Source: Acanthacorydalis orientalis (taxonomy: Eukaryota > Arthropoda > Insecta > Megaloptera > Corydalidae). From it: a stretch of 64,000 bases of DNA. Positions 49,176 to 60,800 of the stretch are shown piece after piece. The number at the start of each line of letters is the position of its first letter. Within the stretch, counting starts at the first letter, position 1. Where the stretch lies: the NCBI GenBank assembly GCA_034766995.1, contig CM068317.1, positions 34,880,428 through 34,944,427 of the forward strand. The letters run 5' to 3'. The translations under genes and the position numbers were made by a program. Under the pieces are notes generated by a model, which saw only the letters and a list, made by a program, of their open reading frames with translations, made no database searches and was not told the DNA's origin.

Positions 49176-50317
49176 AGTACATTTAGTTACTGAGGATTTT
49201 TAAATTAAAAAAAATCCAAGTTTCTTTTGATAAATTGACAAATAAAAATTTTTGTTCGCTAATTTATTTTTAAATCGAGATGAGGTTTATATTTATTTCT
49301 GATAATTATTTAAAAAGTTCGCTTCCTCCTAGAATTTTTAAAATATCTTCTTTTTTAATGACTATTATTATTTCTCGATATTTTTAATATATTTTTACAT
49401 ATAAGATATAACAACATTTTATAAACTTATTTGTATTCTCTATTTTAAAATTGTATCAAATTACTATAAATTTATAATGAACACTCATATTAACAAACAA
49501 TTTTATTTTTTTAATTTCTAAAATAACTCTTTTGTTGCGTGTAATTTACTAACTAAATAAGTCATTTACAGAACCTGTTAGTTTTTAAATTACTATGAGA
49601 GATGATTTATATTTTTATCGTCTAAAAAAGTGATGTATTACATAAAGTCAACACTAAAACACTATTAAACTATCAGGAATAATATTCAATATTTTATATT
49701 CCTTTTAACTCTATTTTTTTTAATTAAATAAGTTTAAAAGTAGTTGTACTTTCATTTTTATTATTGAGGTGACTAGGTAAAATTAAATTCATTTCATATA
49801 AATACTATTTTTTTACTTATTATGAAAAGGGAAATATTGTAAATTAATTATTTAGTAAAATATTTTTTTATAGTTTTTTCATTATGTTACTAGTAATTTT
49901 CTTGTTTTATAATAAACGCCTTATTAATCATTTAAAATTAAAGATTAAAATTATATTAAATTTTAATTTGTAAAAAAATAATGAAAAAAGTTCTGGCATT
50001 AAATAAACCATAAAAATTTATTCTCAATTCACTTATATTAATATAACTAGTAATCTAGAATATTACTTATACAACTGAGCTGCATTTTTAGAAACTGCTA
50101 TTGCGTCTTGGAAGTAATTCCATTTTGACACCCTTATATTAAACGCATTCCTGCAGTTTTATACATTTTTAAATATCTTCGTGAATACGGTTCAGTTTCG
50201 TTAAATTATATTTGATGTTCATTTCAAAATTCTTTAAAATCCTAAGCCATAGTAATATTTATTCTACTTTTTCTGATTTACTGTTCCTAAAATTTAATTT
50301 ATATTTATGTTTATCAC

Positions 50318-50318
<1 letters not shown>
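49176..50318. other. AT-rich non-coding stretch
   Basis: Nothing is recognised. Confidence 0.6.

Positions 50319-50374
<56 letters not shown>
50319..50374. repeat. (TA)28 microsatellite
   Basis: Perfect TA run. Confidence 0.96.
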
Positions 50375-50377
<3 letters not shown>

Positions 50378-50549
50378 GTTATGATTTCATTTAAAAAAAA
50401 ACTTTTAATAAAGTATAAAATCCACTGGTAAATTATAGTTAATAAATTAATTGTTATTTTACTGAATTTAAAGTAAAATATTAGATCTACAAAATAATTC
50501 GGTACTTTTTTTGTAGAAATTGAATGTTTACGGAAAATTGGAATACATT

Positions 50550-50885
50550 TCAATCCTCAAAATGTCCACCATTATTTGATATAAATTTGCTTCATCTGTC
50601 GAGTAACTCACGAATCCTTTGTCGGAAAAAAGATGGTGGCTTTGAGTCGATGAAATCATATTGCATTTTCAAACCTCTTCCACTGTTTTAGCATTTTTTG
50701 CATGTTTTATGCATCACAACATCTTCCCCCAAAACTGAACAAATCATTCCCATGGCTTCGAAAGCATTTTTTCAAGTGCTGTGCAAAAAGTATGCAATGC
50801 TTTATATGCTGCTTTTCGAACGCTATCGTGTTCAGTACTATTTTGCAAGGTTTTGCCTACTGCTTAATCAAGATATATAGTGATT
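50550..50885 (-). pseudogene. Transposase-like relic, Tc1/mariner type probable
   Basis: The minus strand ends in a C-terminus-like block: MQYDFIDSKPPSFFRQ, then RIRELLDR, a stop, SKFISNNGGHFED and a stop near 50557. Tc1/mariner-superfamily transposases often end in a basic helix followed by a Cys-Ile and GGHFE motif, which this resembles. Further upstream on that strand, an interrupted frame reads VGKTLQNSTEHDSVRKAAYK, then ALHTFCTALEKMLSKPWE and a stop, which I cannot assign to any transposase. The block could be two fragments joined or a different gene relic. The composition is clearly unlike the flanks. Confidence 0.4.
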
Positions 50886-51762
50886 TTAAATGGTAAGGTT
50901 GGCACTTTTAAATTTTTAAACGACGAAAAAATATTTTAATTTAAAACAGAGTTATTATTGATTCAATTTAAAGGTACAGAATTAAATTTTACACTAATAC
51001 ATAAAATGTAAAAATAATCCCTCTCTGATTTACGGATGATATTGCCACATTTACAAACAGTTTTAAGAAATTATGGTAGATTATTAACAAATTAAACAAA
51101 AACAGTCGAAAAATATATCTTAATATAAAACACCAGATATCAAACTTGATGATAAATGAACGTATTAGCACAAAGAACATTAAAATAAAAGTAATAGTAA
51201 CCGAATACATGACAGGTTTTTTTTAGTTGCCGTGTTCGTAAGGTGAATCATTCATTTACTAGAAAAATAAAAATATGTAAATCAATTGGATGAACTCTTA
51301 ATATTTAAATGTAATAATCTATTATATCGAGGAAGATGGACAATAATAAGTAGATCACTTTAATCTGCTCAATATATTCAACCTACTCTTGTCTAAAGTA
51401 AAATATAAATATTAAATATCAAAATATTTTACAAACATTAAACCGGAGAAAGATGTATATTAGATGAACCGAAAATAATTAGAAAAAAATATAAAGAATA
51501 TGAAAACAAATAAGAGTAGCAGACAAAAAAATAGAGTTTAAATGAAAACGTCTAAAACATGTTGTAGAAAGATAAAATAACAGATTGATAATATAATTGA
51601 TTAACTTGAAAGCAAGAAATACAATAAACTTAGAAAGAGACAATGAAGAGGTGAGATGAAGGTATAAGTAAATAGATCGGAAATGTAAAGAAAAATATAT
51701 ATTTGATCGTTTAAACTCGAAGAAATTTAAGACTATTATCCAGCAATTAATCATTAAATATC

Positions 51763-51830
<68 letters not shown>

Positions 51831-52199
51831 CATACATAAGTACATACATATACACCCACACACATAATTATACGTATTTTAATAGTAAATTCAAATAATT
51901 TGAAAAATTCATTTTCATAAAATGTTCATTCATTACATCAATTTAGTACTTGTTAACATACAGTTTTACAATATATGAAAAATTCCACGAATAGGGATAA
52001 CCGATAAAATTAAAATATCCTGTTTCATGTATATTAAATTTTTATTATACATATAAAAAAATGTCGACATAAATATATTTCCCACCTAAAAACCGCTATA
52101 TATTGAAACATGTTCACTTATAAATAAATAAAGACAGTATATATTTGTGAGTTTTGATTGATAGTTTCGCATCCCTTTCTATCAAATAATAATGTATCA
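50886..52199. other. AT-rich non-coding stretch
   Basis: Only the compound microsatellite at 51765 is recognised. Confidence 0.6.
51765..51863. repeat. Compound microsatellite (AT)n then CATA/CACA steps
   Basis: An AT run to about 51825, followed by CATACATAAGTACATACATA and a short CA tract to about 51863. Confidence 0.93.
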
Positions 52200-52445
52200 A
52201 AAACGTTATCAATAAGAATAACACCATTAAAACGAGATAAACTTACGCGACGATTGGTTTATGTGCACGCGGCGATTCGCTTCAATGTATTTCAATATGA
52301 GTTTGGTGAACGATAAGTATATTGATCTGGCTCATAAATGCTCTTAAACGTGTGTTGAAAGCAGATATGCTTTTGATAGGAAGCTGCGCGTATAAAAAAA
52401 TGCTCCAGTAAAAATAAGTCAGCGATGTTTTGACGTGAAATATTC
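52200..52445 (-). other. GC-elevated patch with a minus-strand splice donor
   Basis: On the minus strand the text ATCGTCGC is followed by GTAAGTT (exon side at 52258, intron from 52257), a strong 5' splice site preceded by CpG-rich sequence (52258-52300, with CACGCGGCGATTCGC on the plus strand). It could be a first exon of a minus-strand gene or a chance match within an enhancer. No credible ORF is present. Confidence 0.25.
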
Positions 52446-53879
52446 TCTTTAGATGTCAAAAATGATTTTCAGAAAGTACGTTGTTTGAATTACAAATAAA
52501 CTGACGAAATTAAAAATATGTTTTCTCTTGTACAAGTACTACATTTATTTATTATTTATTATATTCTATGGATTAAGATCTCATCATTATTTATTCCGAT
52601 GTATCCATAAATATTGAACGGTCAAAGAGTTATATACGTGCCTTGCATTGAACATTTATATATATATATATATATATGTATGTATATATAATAAATCTTT
52701 TTTACATTTATGTTTATAGAATTTCAAAACTATGAGAATTTTCACAGAAATATTATTTATGTATCTCTATCTAAGAAAATATATAAATAGAATATCTCAG
52801 ATACATTACAATACAAATAATAGACACCTTGTTGAATGAAAAATAATGTGTTTGAAAATATATTTTATTGTCTATCTTCCTCGTTATTATTGACTAGAAA
52901 AAATATTTTTAAGAATTATGAAATTTAAATAAGAATTTTTAAGAAACTATGATTTAAAGTTTTAAACTATACAATTAAAAAAGTAAAACGTTTCTATGAT
53001 GATATTTTTTTCAGATTCTATTTTTATGATATTTTAAGAATGACTATTACTCGAAAGACAAGTTAACGCTGTAAAAAAATCGATATCAATTATAAAATTT
53101 ATTTAATTGTATGTAAAAAAGTTTCCTTGGTTCGTTTTAAAATTTTAAGATCATACAATTTTTACTAATAAAGAATAGTTTTTATACAGCTTATTTTTTG
53201 ATACTGTAACCATTTTTTTATAAGTTAACTATTCAAAAGTAAATACTCAAAAAATGATTACTAGAAAATCCTTGTGTAAGTTCATTTATTGTGGAAAAAT
53301 AAGCTTTAAAATTCAATCTTTTTTTCGAACAGAAATTCACACTGTATGAATGAAAACCGAATATTATACGCAATGTATACATAAAACATTTTGACAAATG
53401 ATAAATATTGACATTATATTAATAATAAAGTATCTAAAATAAAATAAGTTCTTGATGACTCGGCAGTATTTCATTTTCAAAACAACTACCACTCTGATAA
53501 AATAAAAATACATATAAAAGTCGATATAAATAAATCACCCCAATACTGAAAATAACCCTTATTAAATTTAAAAATTATTTTTTTTTAAATTGTTTAATTT
53601 TTGTCAAAGTATAGAAGTTTAATTTTAATATTTGTTATTTTTACAATTTATCAAAAAGAAACGTTTTTGAAACCCGTTAATTAAACAATCTGTAATTACA
53701 TATTTAATAAAAACGTTTATGTGAAAAACATAATCGAAAATCGAATAATTTCTTATTAAAAAGATGCTTTCACTCGTGCATACAAATGCAACATAATTTA
53801 TATGCGGTGTATGTTTTAAAAACAAGGCCAGTGTCGAAAATCTATTTATTCATTAAACCAAACTACTGAGGTCGTTTTT
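52446..53879. other. AT-rich non-coding stretch
   Basis: Only the microsatellite at 52656 is recognised. Confidence 0.6.
52656..52691. repeat. (TA)n microsatellite with TGTATGTA step
   Basis: About 13 TA units, then GTATGTATATATA. Confidence 0.92.
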
Positions 53880-54250
53880 ATATCAGTGTTTCGATCAAAT
53901 AACCTCCGATATGATTGAATCAGTGTCGAGAGAAACGGAACCCCAACACACAGAGTAACGTGTTAATGAGCGGGGAAAGTTGGTTGGTTGGTTGCAGCAA
54001 CGCGGTTGCGGCTGTGCCCGTGACGGGAACCGAACACGTGCGTCGCATACAAAGTGGTCTGCGTGTGTGTGGGGTTGCGCGCGGTATTGTGGGTAAGTCT
54101 GTCTCTGCACCAATCGTGTATACGTACCTAATTTACTCCTGAGGAGGTAACAAAATCGGCGAACGGTGAACAATCGAAGCATAAATTCAACAGAAACCAC
54201 GTTTCGGGGAACGTATTTTATCGATTCGTACTTGAACTCAGTGTTGTTGG
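53880..54250 (+). promoter_or_regulatory. CpG-containing island with splice donor: candidate promoter and first exon
   Basis: The clearest GC island in the window, dense in CpG (for example TTGCGCGCGGTATTGTGG near 54075). It ends in a strong 5' splice site, GTGG then GTAAGTC at 54092/54093. Arthropod initiator strings TCAGT occur at 53883 and 53920. From an ATG at 53966 the frame is open through the donor: MSGESWLVGCSNAVAAVPVT and 22 more codons, giving 42 codons plus one base before the junction. The frame is also open 29 codons upstream without an ATG. No domain is recognised, so the exon may be non-coding. Together the features fit a transcription start region of a plus-strand gene whose other exons lie beyond the window or are too short to see. 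Confidence 0.45.
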
Positions 54251-54535
54251 AATATTTTAAGAGATTTAAATTTATAGGTGTTTAAGACCTCGAATGATGC
54301 TCACCCGCTCGTAGGGTATTATAATAGGGGGTATTTTCGTGCAATTCCGAACGTTAATTTTATCAGCAAAAGTAATATGGTTCATTTCATTGCAGTGAAT
54401 AATTTCGATACGATGCAGGAATCTTCGTTAAAAAGAGATTTTTTTCATGCAATAGTAGCTGTTATGTTGTGTAATACTCACTTAATTGTTCTCAGCAAAA
54501 AAAATCAATAACCAAAATACTGTTTTGATTAAAAA

Positions 54536-54538
<3 letters not shown>

Positions 54539-54576
<38 letters not shown>
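54539..54576. repeat. (TA)19 microsatellite
   Basis: Perfect TA run. Confidence 0.94.
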
Positions 54577-54580
<4 letters not shown>

Positions 54581-54858
54581 TAACTTAACATTTTCAAGAG
54601 AATAAAAGATAATGTTAAATATTATCAATATTGACAAATCATGTTACATAAACGTACTTTTTCAAATTAATATTTTCTTAATGAATAAAAATGTTACAGT
54701 AAGGAAAGCCAAATTTATTTTTCATTGTTCTATAGGAAGTGTAATAACACTCAAATTAATCATATTTTTTCAAAATTCTAATATGTATGTATTGCTTTAT
54801 GTGACAATATATACAAAAATATCCAAGAGTCGAATTTAATTTATTTTTTTTTTATTTT

Positions 54859-54881
54859 ATATATATATATATATATATATA
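54859..54881. repeat. (AT)n microsatellite, short
   Basis: About 11 AT units. Confidence 0.92.
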
Positions 54882-55209
54882 ATACCTATACTTCCATTAT
54901 AAATTCGTTCGTTGAAAATCATTATAATAGCTTTACAAGAGATACAAAGTCGATTAAATTGGAAAAGTTTTAATACCATCTCTTTAATTTTACCAGGAAA
55001 CGAATTTTAATTCAGATAGGTATTTAAAATTATAATATTTAAATTAAATGATTCGTACAAAATGTAACCTTTACATGTTTTTGATAAACAAGAATGTGAA
55101 TAATAATTATGAAATGAAATGTTTTAAAACGAATTTTGTGTTTGTTTAAACGTTTGTAAAGTTTAATAAATTCTTTATGCAAACAATCACATTTACCCCT
55201 GTACATACG

Positions 55210-55235
55210 TATATATATATATATATATATATATA
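55210..55235. repeat. (TA)13 microsatellite
   Basis: Perfect TA run. Confidence 0.93.
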
Positions 55236-55707
55236 AAGTACATGGTTAAATAACTTTCCAAACAATACATTCATAAACTACCACACGGGTATAAATGTCA
55301 GTAAACAAATGAGCACAGTACGATTATTTAATTTCGCTCATCTAATTAACTTTAAATGAAACGTTAACTGGTCGACCGACCCTTTTCCGGTTTCAATATC
55401 TTAGTGACTGTGTTGTTGACAGATAACAAAAAGACAAACAACAATTTCAAACGGTCAATTCAAGCTCAAGTCCGGTACGATTGTTTTATCAACCAATGCC
55501 CCTATCGTTTAGAACATCGCTGTCAATTAAACACACTTATTTATCAATTCTAACGTTGCTTTTATCCGGCATAATAAATGTCAAAATGTTGTATATTTTT
55601 TTATTGAATAAATCATTGATGTATGTTTTTTTTTTTTTTGAAAAAATATATTTGAAAAGATGAATAGTTTATTAAATTACAACATCCAAGTTCTTTCTCC
55701 TTTTTTA

Positions 55708-55820
55708 CATCCTGCAATTTCTTTCTACCATCCTTCAACTCCCTCCCCCGTCCCGTTACTACCCCTTCTCATTCTGTAACTCCCTCTTCCATCCTGTAAC
55801 TCCCTCCTCCGATCCTGTAT
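55708..55820. repeat. Pyrimidine-rich minisatellite, about 5 copies of a 20-21-bp unit
   Basis: The unit CATCCTGTAACTCCCTCCTC recurs with substitutions (CATCCTTCAACTCCCTCCCCC, GTCCCGTTACTACCCCTTCTC, ATTCTGTAACTCCCTCTTC). The plus strand is nearly all C and T apart from a GTAA core in each unit. This is the only C-rich tandem repeat in a window otherwise dominated by TA repeats. Confidence 0.88.
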
Positions 55821-57230
55821 TTGAATTGAAGGATAATCCGTATACGAGTATACAAAAGAAATGTATTTTTATTCTGTATTTGTGTTTGAGAGCTAATTTC
55901 TTTAGTTGTCGAAACGATCTTAAATCAATAAAATCAATACTATAAAAGCAAATAGAAATAAATAACTAAAGGTGATGACTAAGATTTGAATATATACGGT
56001 AAATAATGGAGAACTTAAAATGTTATAACTACCAACACTAAATGAAAAGAAGAACGAAAAAATTGAAAAACACAGCAAACCAACTTATGGAGAGTCAATT
56101 AAAAGAATAAAAAAGAGAGAGTATAATAGGTTACAATAAATTATTTACTAATATGTATGTATCAAAAAATCAATCTTTTTATTTTATATAAATTTATTAT
56201 AAGACTAACTACTTCTACATTAAAAGCATTAAAGTAGTCTGATGTGAAATAAAGAATATGAAATATATTACTTTATTGGTATAATTTATTCTGCCATAGT
56301 GTTGTGAATATTTTAATATTTTACTTTTATTACACTCTGCCTTATCCAATTACAATAATTTTTATTTAAATCTCACATTGTGTTACCTGATACGCTTATT
56401 TTTCCGAAAAGAATGGATTTCTTTGTATTTTATAAAAGCAATTTCAAAATTTTAAGAATTATTTTAAAATATTTCACAATGTATTTCTGAAATTGTAGCT
56501 AAGTGAATAAATTCATTTTCATGTATGAATTATTCATTTAAATCACCAACCAGAAAAAAAATTTTGATCAAAAATTTTCAGTTAATGACTATTAACCAAT
56601 TTTGATTGTTTTTATACCCAGATTGATGGAAATTTCATCATCTTCAAACTTTTCTGTACCTGAACTGTATGAGAAAAGTGTATCCCATCAAAATACACAT
56701 AAATATAGTTAAAAATAATTAGTAATTACTTACTGAATATTTTTGTTTTAAAAAAATTATTGTGGCTGTATAACATGATTGAAAAAATTTATAAAAGTAT
56801 GGAAGACTTCTATAATTTAATATTCAACCTAACATTTTATTCAAGTTAAATATGTAAATGTGATACATCTAATATATTTTTATATCATTTTCAAAATATT
56901 TTAAACACATACTCTATTATCAATGATCTATTTCATCTTTGGTCAAATTAATTTAAGAGTGACATTAAAATTCAATGCATAAATTCACTTTTTTTAAATT
57001 CATATTATCCAAAGTTCAAGCTACCAACCAATAATTTTTGTTGTTCGTCTGCTGTATTCTTTTCGTACCAAACGTTCCGCCCATTTCCTTTTTAACTCTT
57101 TAGTATTGTTATTATGTCTGTAACTCCAGTTTGTTTTCGTATCAGTTCAATTGTTCCTATTATTCCTTACATACTTCTTTGTATTGTCTAAATCACTGAA
57201 TTATTTTGGCATTGTGATATACGAGTATGC

Positions 57231-57285
<55 letters not shown>

Positions 57286-57599
57286 CATATATATATATAT
57301 ATATATAAAGGCCTGTAAGCATATGTTTGTGTAAATGTAAATAAACTATTTGAAGCAAACAGTTGTAAAATGCATGAGGAGACGTAATAATACCAGCTTA
57401 AACAAGAACTGATTACATTCAAAAGTACTTTTGCATATTTACACATCGGATATAAAACAAACGACCTTTAAACAACAACCATTATGTTTGTTGTGATTTT
57501 TCGTAATTTTACGCTCGACTTTAAATAATTTATAGCGCACGTTACTACTAGTCCCCATAATAAATTAAATATTAACATTTTAATTTGTACAGCTACATA
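55821..57599. other. AT-rich non-coding stretch
   Basis: Contains the near-palindrome GTATACGAGTATAC at 55839-55852 and the microsatellite at 57235. Nothing else is recognised. Confidence 0.6.
57235..57307. repeat. (AT)n microsatellite, about 36 units
   Basis: AT run interrupted by TTT and CAT steps near 57276-57288. Confidence 0.96.
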
Positions 57600-57785
57600 T
57601 TAAAATGTTTATTTCGTCAACGTGCTTCAAACGAAGTTGAAATCATCGACCCTCATTCCTAACGCACCTGTAGAATTAATAATGTTTAGACTGAGGTTCG
57701 TTGTGCATTTCGTATGACGTTTGATATACAGTTAGATGTTAAATTGAATTCCGTAGAATCGAACACCGTGACAGAAGTTTGTAAT
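57600..57785. promoter_or_regulatory. Small GC-elevated patch, possible cis-regulatory element
   Basis: About 180 bases of balanced composition with several CpGs (for example TCATCGACCCTCATTCCTAA near 57643). No frame or fold is recognised. Weak evidence. Confidence 0.22.
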
Positions 57786-57867
57786 ATGTGTTGCTTTTTT
57801 TAATATATGGAATATTTAAAATTGCTTCTAAACGTTTCATATCTCTCTATTTATTTGTACACAACCA

Positions 57868-57870
<3 letters not shown>

Positions 57871-57942
<72 letters not shown>

Positions 57943-57954
57943 TATATATATATA
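57871..57954. repeat. (AT)n microsatellite, about 41 units
   Basis: AT run with one AATA phase change near 57934. Confidence 0.97.
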
Positions 57955-60209
57955 GTATGCGTAACTGTGTATGTAATATATTTACATTCTTAAAAAAATA
58001 TCTTTAATAAAAAAAGTATAGTTTTTATTTTCTATTTTTCCATTTAAATGTCTTTAGAATTACTTTTTAACATCCCAAAATATCGTATTTAAAAATATTT
58101 TTTTAGAAACTAATTCTTTATTGTATCTCTAAACTATTTTGTTATTTAAAATTATTTGTATGAGTATTACTATTAATAATCTATGAATTTAATTACATAT
58201 TATTATAAATGTAAAGAAATGATTGCTTAATTAATGAGCCATAAATGAATAATTTGCTAGTAAAAGTATATTTTTATTATGATTTTAATTTATAGATGAA
58301 AAGTATAATTCTGTAGTATTTTCTAATATTTCATTATTCACGACTTATCTCTGGATTGCATGCAAAAGTAGATAGACATTTGGTATTGTTGTACGTTCAG
58401 TGTAGCAGCTCTTTGAAAAAAATGATATAGGGGACATGAACAAAGTGATAAATATATACGGTCACTTTTTTCATCACCATACACACATGAAAAGAGATAC
58501 GGAAAAATCTCGACCCTAAAAAAACATTCATATCGATCGGCACATTAATGTGTGTGTATCTCTGTACTTATTTCAAATTTTAATTTAAATATTAATATAA
58601 AAATGTATTTGAATTACAAAAAAATAAAACATAATTTAACATTATATTAGCATAATATTGCATTTTTTTTTAAATAACTCTTTAACTATCATCTTCAGAT
58701 AATTGTTGAAATTATAAATAGAAGAAATTTCTAATATATGGAAATTTCAGAATTTTGAAATTAGTGTTTTGTTAGAATCTATGAATGATCTTATGTAAAG
58801 AAAAAGATTACACTTTTTCACACGTGAATAAGGGGTTAAATTTATTAAAAATAATCAATTATTCATCATAGCTCCTTTAGTTCCTTGGCACTTGTACAAT
58901 CCATACTCTTTCACATAAAACTAATATATCCTTTGGATGAATTCTAAAAATACAGTCTAAAATCTCTGAAAGTCCAAATTAAACGTAGAAAAAATAAGCC
59001 AATAGGGACTTCAAGTACAATTAATACATTAACACAACACGTACACAAAAAGTTAACAAGAAGAATTGATTAGTTATTGATAAAAGTATATGTTAAATTA
59101 GCTTGAAGTCCAACTGAATCTAAAAAAATATCAGAACATTTTAATTGAGTGATAATCTTATTTTTTGTAAAATAATAATAAATATTCCATATTAAAGAGA
59201 ATAATTATTTAATAATTATTTCTAATTATTTATTATTCTTTGGATAAATTTTCTGAAGTAAATTCTTTCTCATTGTGATGAATAACACTTTTATAAAATT
59301 TTATTTTGCAGTCAGTGAACTTGAAATTACTTAAAAATAAATTCATTTTTTCTTATGACATAATTGTAGACTAAATATACACTTTTTAACCAATCTCAAA
59401 TCAATTTATTTTATTTGATATTATTATAGTCTTTTAAAAACTATTCATAAAACAATCATTCAATTATCAAAAATGCATAAAATGTATTTTTTTTTTAAAA
59501 AAAAAACGAAAAAATATAATTATAGATTAAAATATCTACGAGCATTGACTAATTTCATTGTATTGTAATAACTTCGAGATATTGTGATGTATGGGCATAA
59601 TATTAAATATTATTTAAACTGGATATTATTTTTTTAAAAAGAAGTAAAAGTATTTTCAATTAATATATCATTAAAAATATATTTAGTAACACTAAATTTA
59701 ATATAATTTTTCTGTCTAATTCACACTTAGAAATGTGTGAATATAAATGTGTTAATACTTTGAGAGTTAATACATGAAGAAATGAAATATTTATATTGAA
59801 ATTAATTAATAAAAAGTTTGAAATGTTAAACAGTTTATAATATTAAGAAATTAAATTTTTTATTTCGTTCAGTTTATGTCTGTAAAATATACTTGTAAAG
59901 TTTTATATTTTAAAATTCGAATTACTTAAAATAAAATTTTAAACTTTACTGTAGGTTTTATAGACTGATATACTTTATATACTCAATAAAGTGTATACTT
60001 TTCTTCGATAATACTTGTTATAATTTTATATTTAATAAAAAAAAATATGACAAACTTAAATTATATTAAAATAACATAAGCTTATATTAAAATAGTATTA
60101 ATAGAATCACTGTGGGGAATTATGTATCGTTTCAGTTGAAAATAAATTCTATAATTATTCACTTTATTCAATTCCAATACAACTTGAATATTGTCAGTGT
60201 TAAAAAAAT
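57955..60209. other. AT-rich non-coding stretch
   Basis: Nothing is recognised. The text at 58330-58560 is slightly less AT-rich but shows no signal. Confidence 0.6.
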
Positions 60210-60560
60210 GTCTACATATACCACGTCAACTTTCAGTCGTATATGTTTTAAATGAGTTATCAACGTTAACATTACATATCCGTAAATTGTACATCTCGTC
60301 CCGACAGAGTAGCATTGCCACAATTCACAATCATTAATAACTTTCCAAATTAATTCAACTTCAGGGGGCTATCAATGTCAGCGAATATTGCGTTGCGCTG
60401 TACCATACGTTTTGATTCATTTGCCCCGAACGCTATGTACATAGGCCTAGGTGAGAACGGACATTATTAAGAACAGGACAGAGGTACATACATTTCGAAC
60501 ACTGACGAGCGAAACAGAATATAAATACGAAACGGGATTGAGTGATTAGGATGAGAGATG
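60210..60560 (+). promoter_or_regulatory. GC-elevated patch with TATAAATA box, candidate promoter
   Basis: Composition is clearly elevated in G+C with CpGs (for example GCGAATATTGCGTTGCGCTG near 60378). TATAAATA at 60520-60527 is a textbook TATA box, and the predicted start would fall near 60550. The downstream ORF would then have a leader of only a few bases, which is unusual. The box could equally be a chance AT-rich match, since TATAAATA is common in this window. The GC context is the main support. Confidence 0.3.
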
Positions 60561-60800
60561 GTTATAGACGGTAAGGTCAAAATGGATTCCGGTAACGAAA
60601 TTGTTACAGTGCGAGATAAAGCTATTCAAGTTTGTGATATATTGAAAAATGAGAGTAATATAGTTGTTCTGTATCTTGAATTGTGTAAATTGTTTAAATT
60701 AATACATCAATTGACAATGGGAATTGAGGCTTCAATTGAAATGTTACTTAACTTGAATTGTTTAATTATAGTTGCTTCTATGGAGATGGAAAGTAATTGA
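60558..60800 (+). CDS. Hypothetical 80-codon ORF
   Basis: An ATG-started frame of 80 codons beginning MVIDGKVKMDSGNEIVTVRD, with KAIQVCDILKNESNIV next and a Leu/Ile/Met-rich second half. It is one of the few frames here whose composition is not a translated microsatellite or homopolymer, and it starts about 30 bases after a TATA-like box. I recognise no family, signal peptide or membrane segment with confidence. A donor-like G then GTAAGG lies at 60570/60571, so the first codons could instead be spliced. In DNA this AT-rich, an 80-codon frame by chance is not rare for the less AT-rich patches, so coding status is doubtful. Confidence 0.2.
   Translation: MVIDGKVKMDSGNEIVTVRDKAIQVCDILKNESNIVVLYLELCKLFKLIHQLTMGIEASIEMLLNLNCLIIVASMEMESN

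Larger units (their letters stand above)
54251..55707. other. AT-rich non-coding stretch
   Basis: Open frames of 75-77 codons at 54278-54511 and 54612-54839 lack any family resemblance. A less AT-rich segment lies at 55240-55510. Microsatellites are listed separately. A T11 run lies near 55629. Confidence 0.55.

Noticed and set aside
51479..51865. Longest open frame in the window, 128 codons on the minus strand
   Set aside because: Its start is translated from a (TA)n/(CATA)n microsatellite (a Tyr-Ile repeat) and the rest is Phe/Leu/Ile/Ser-rich as expected of random AT-rich DNA. No domain is visible.
54278..54511. 77-codon frame just downstream of the GC island
   Set aside because: It falls after the predicted donor in AT-rich DNA and has no family resemblance or Kozak-like context. 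It more likely lies within an intron.
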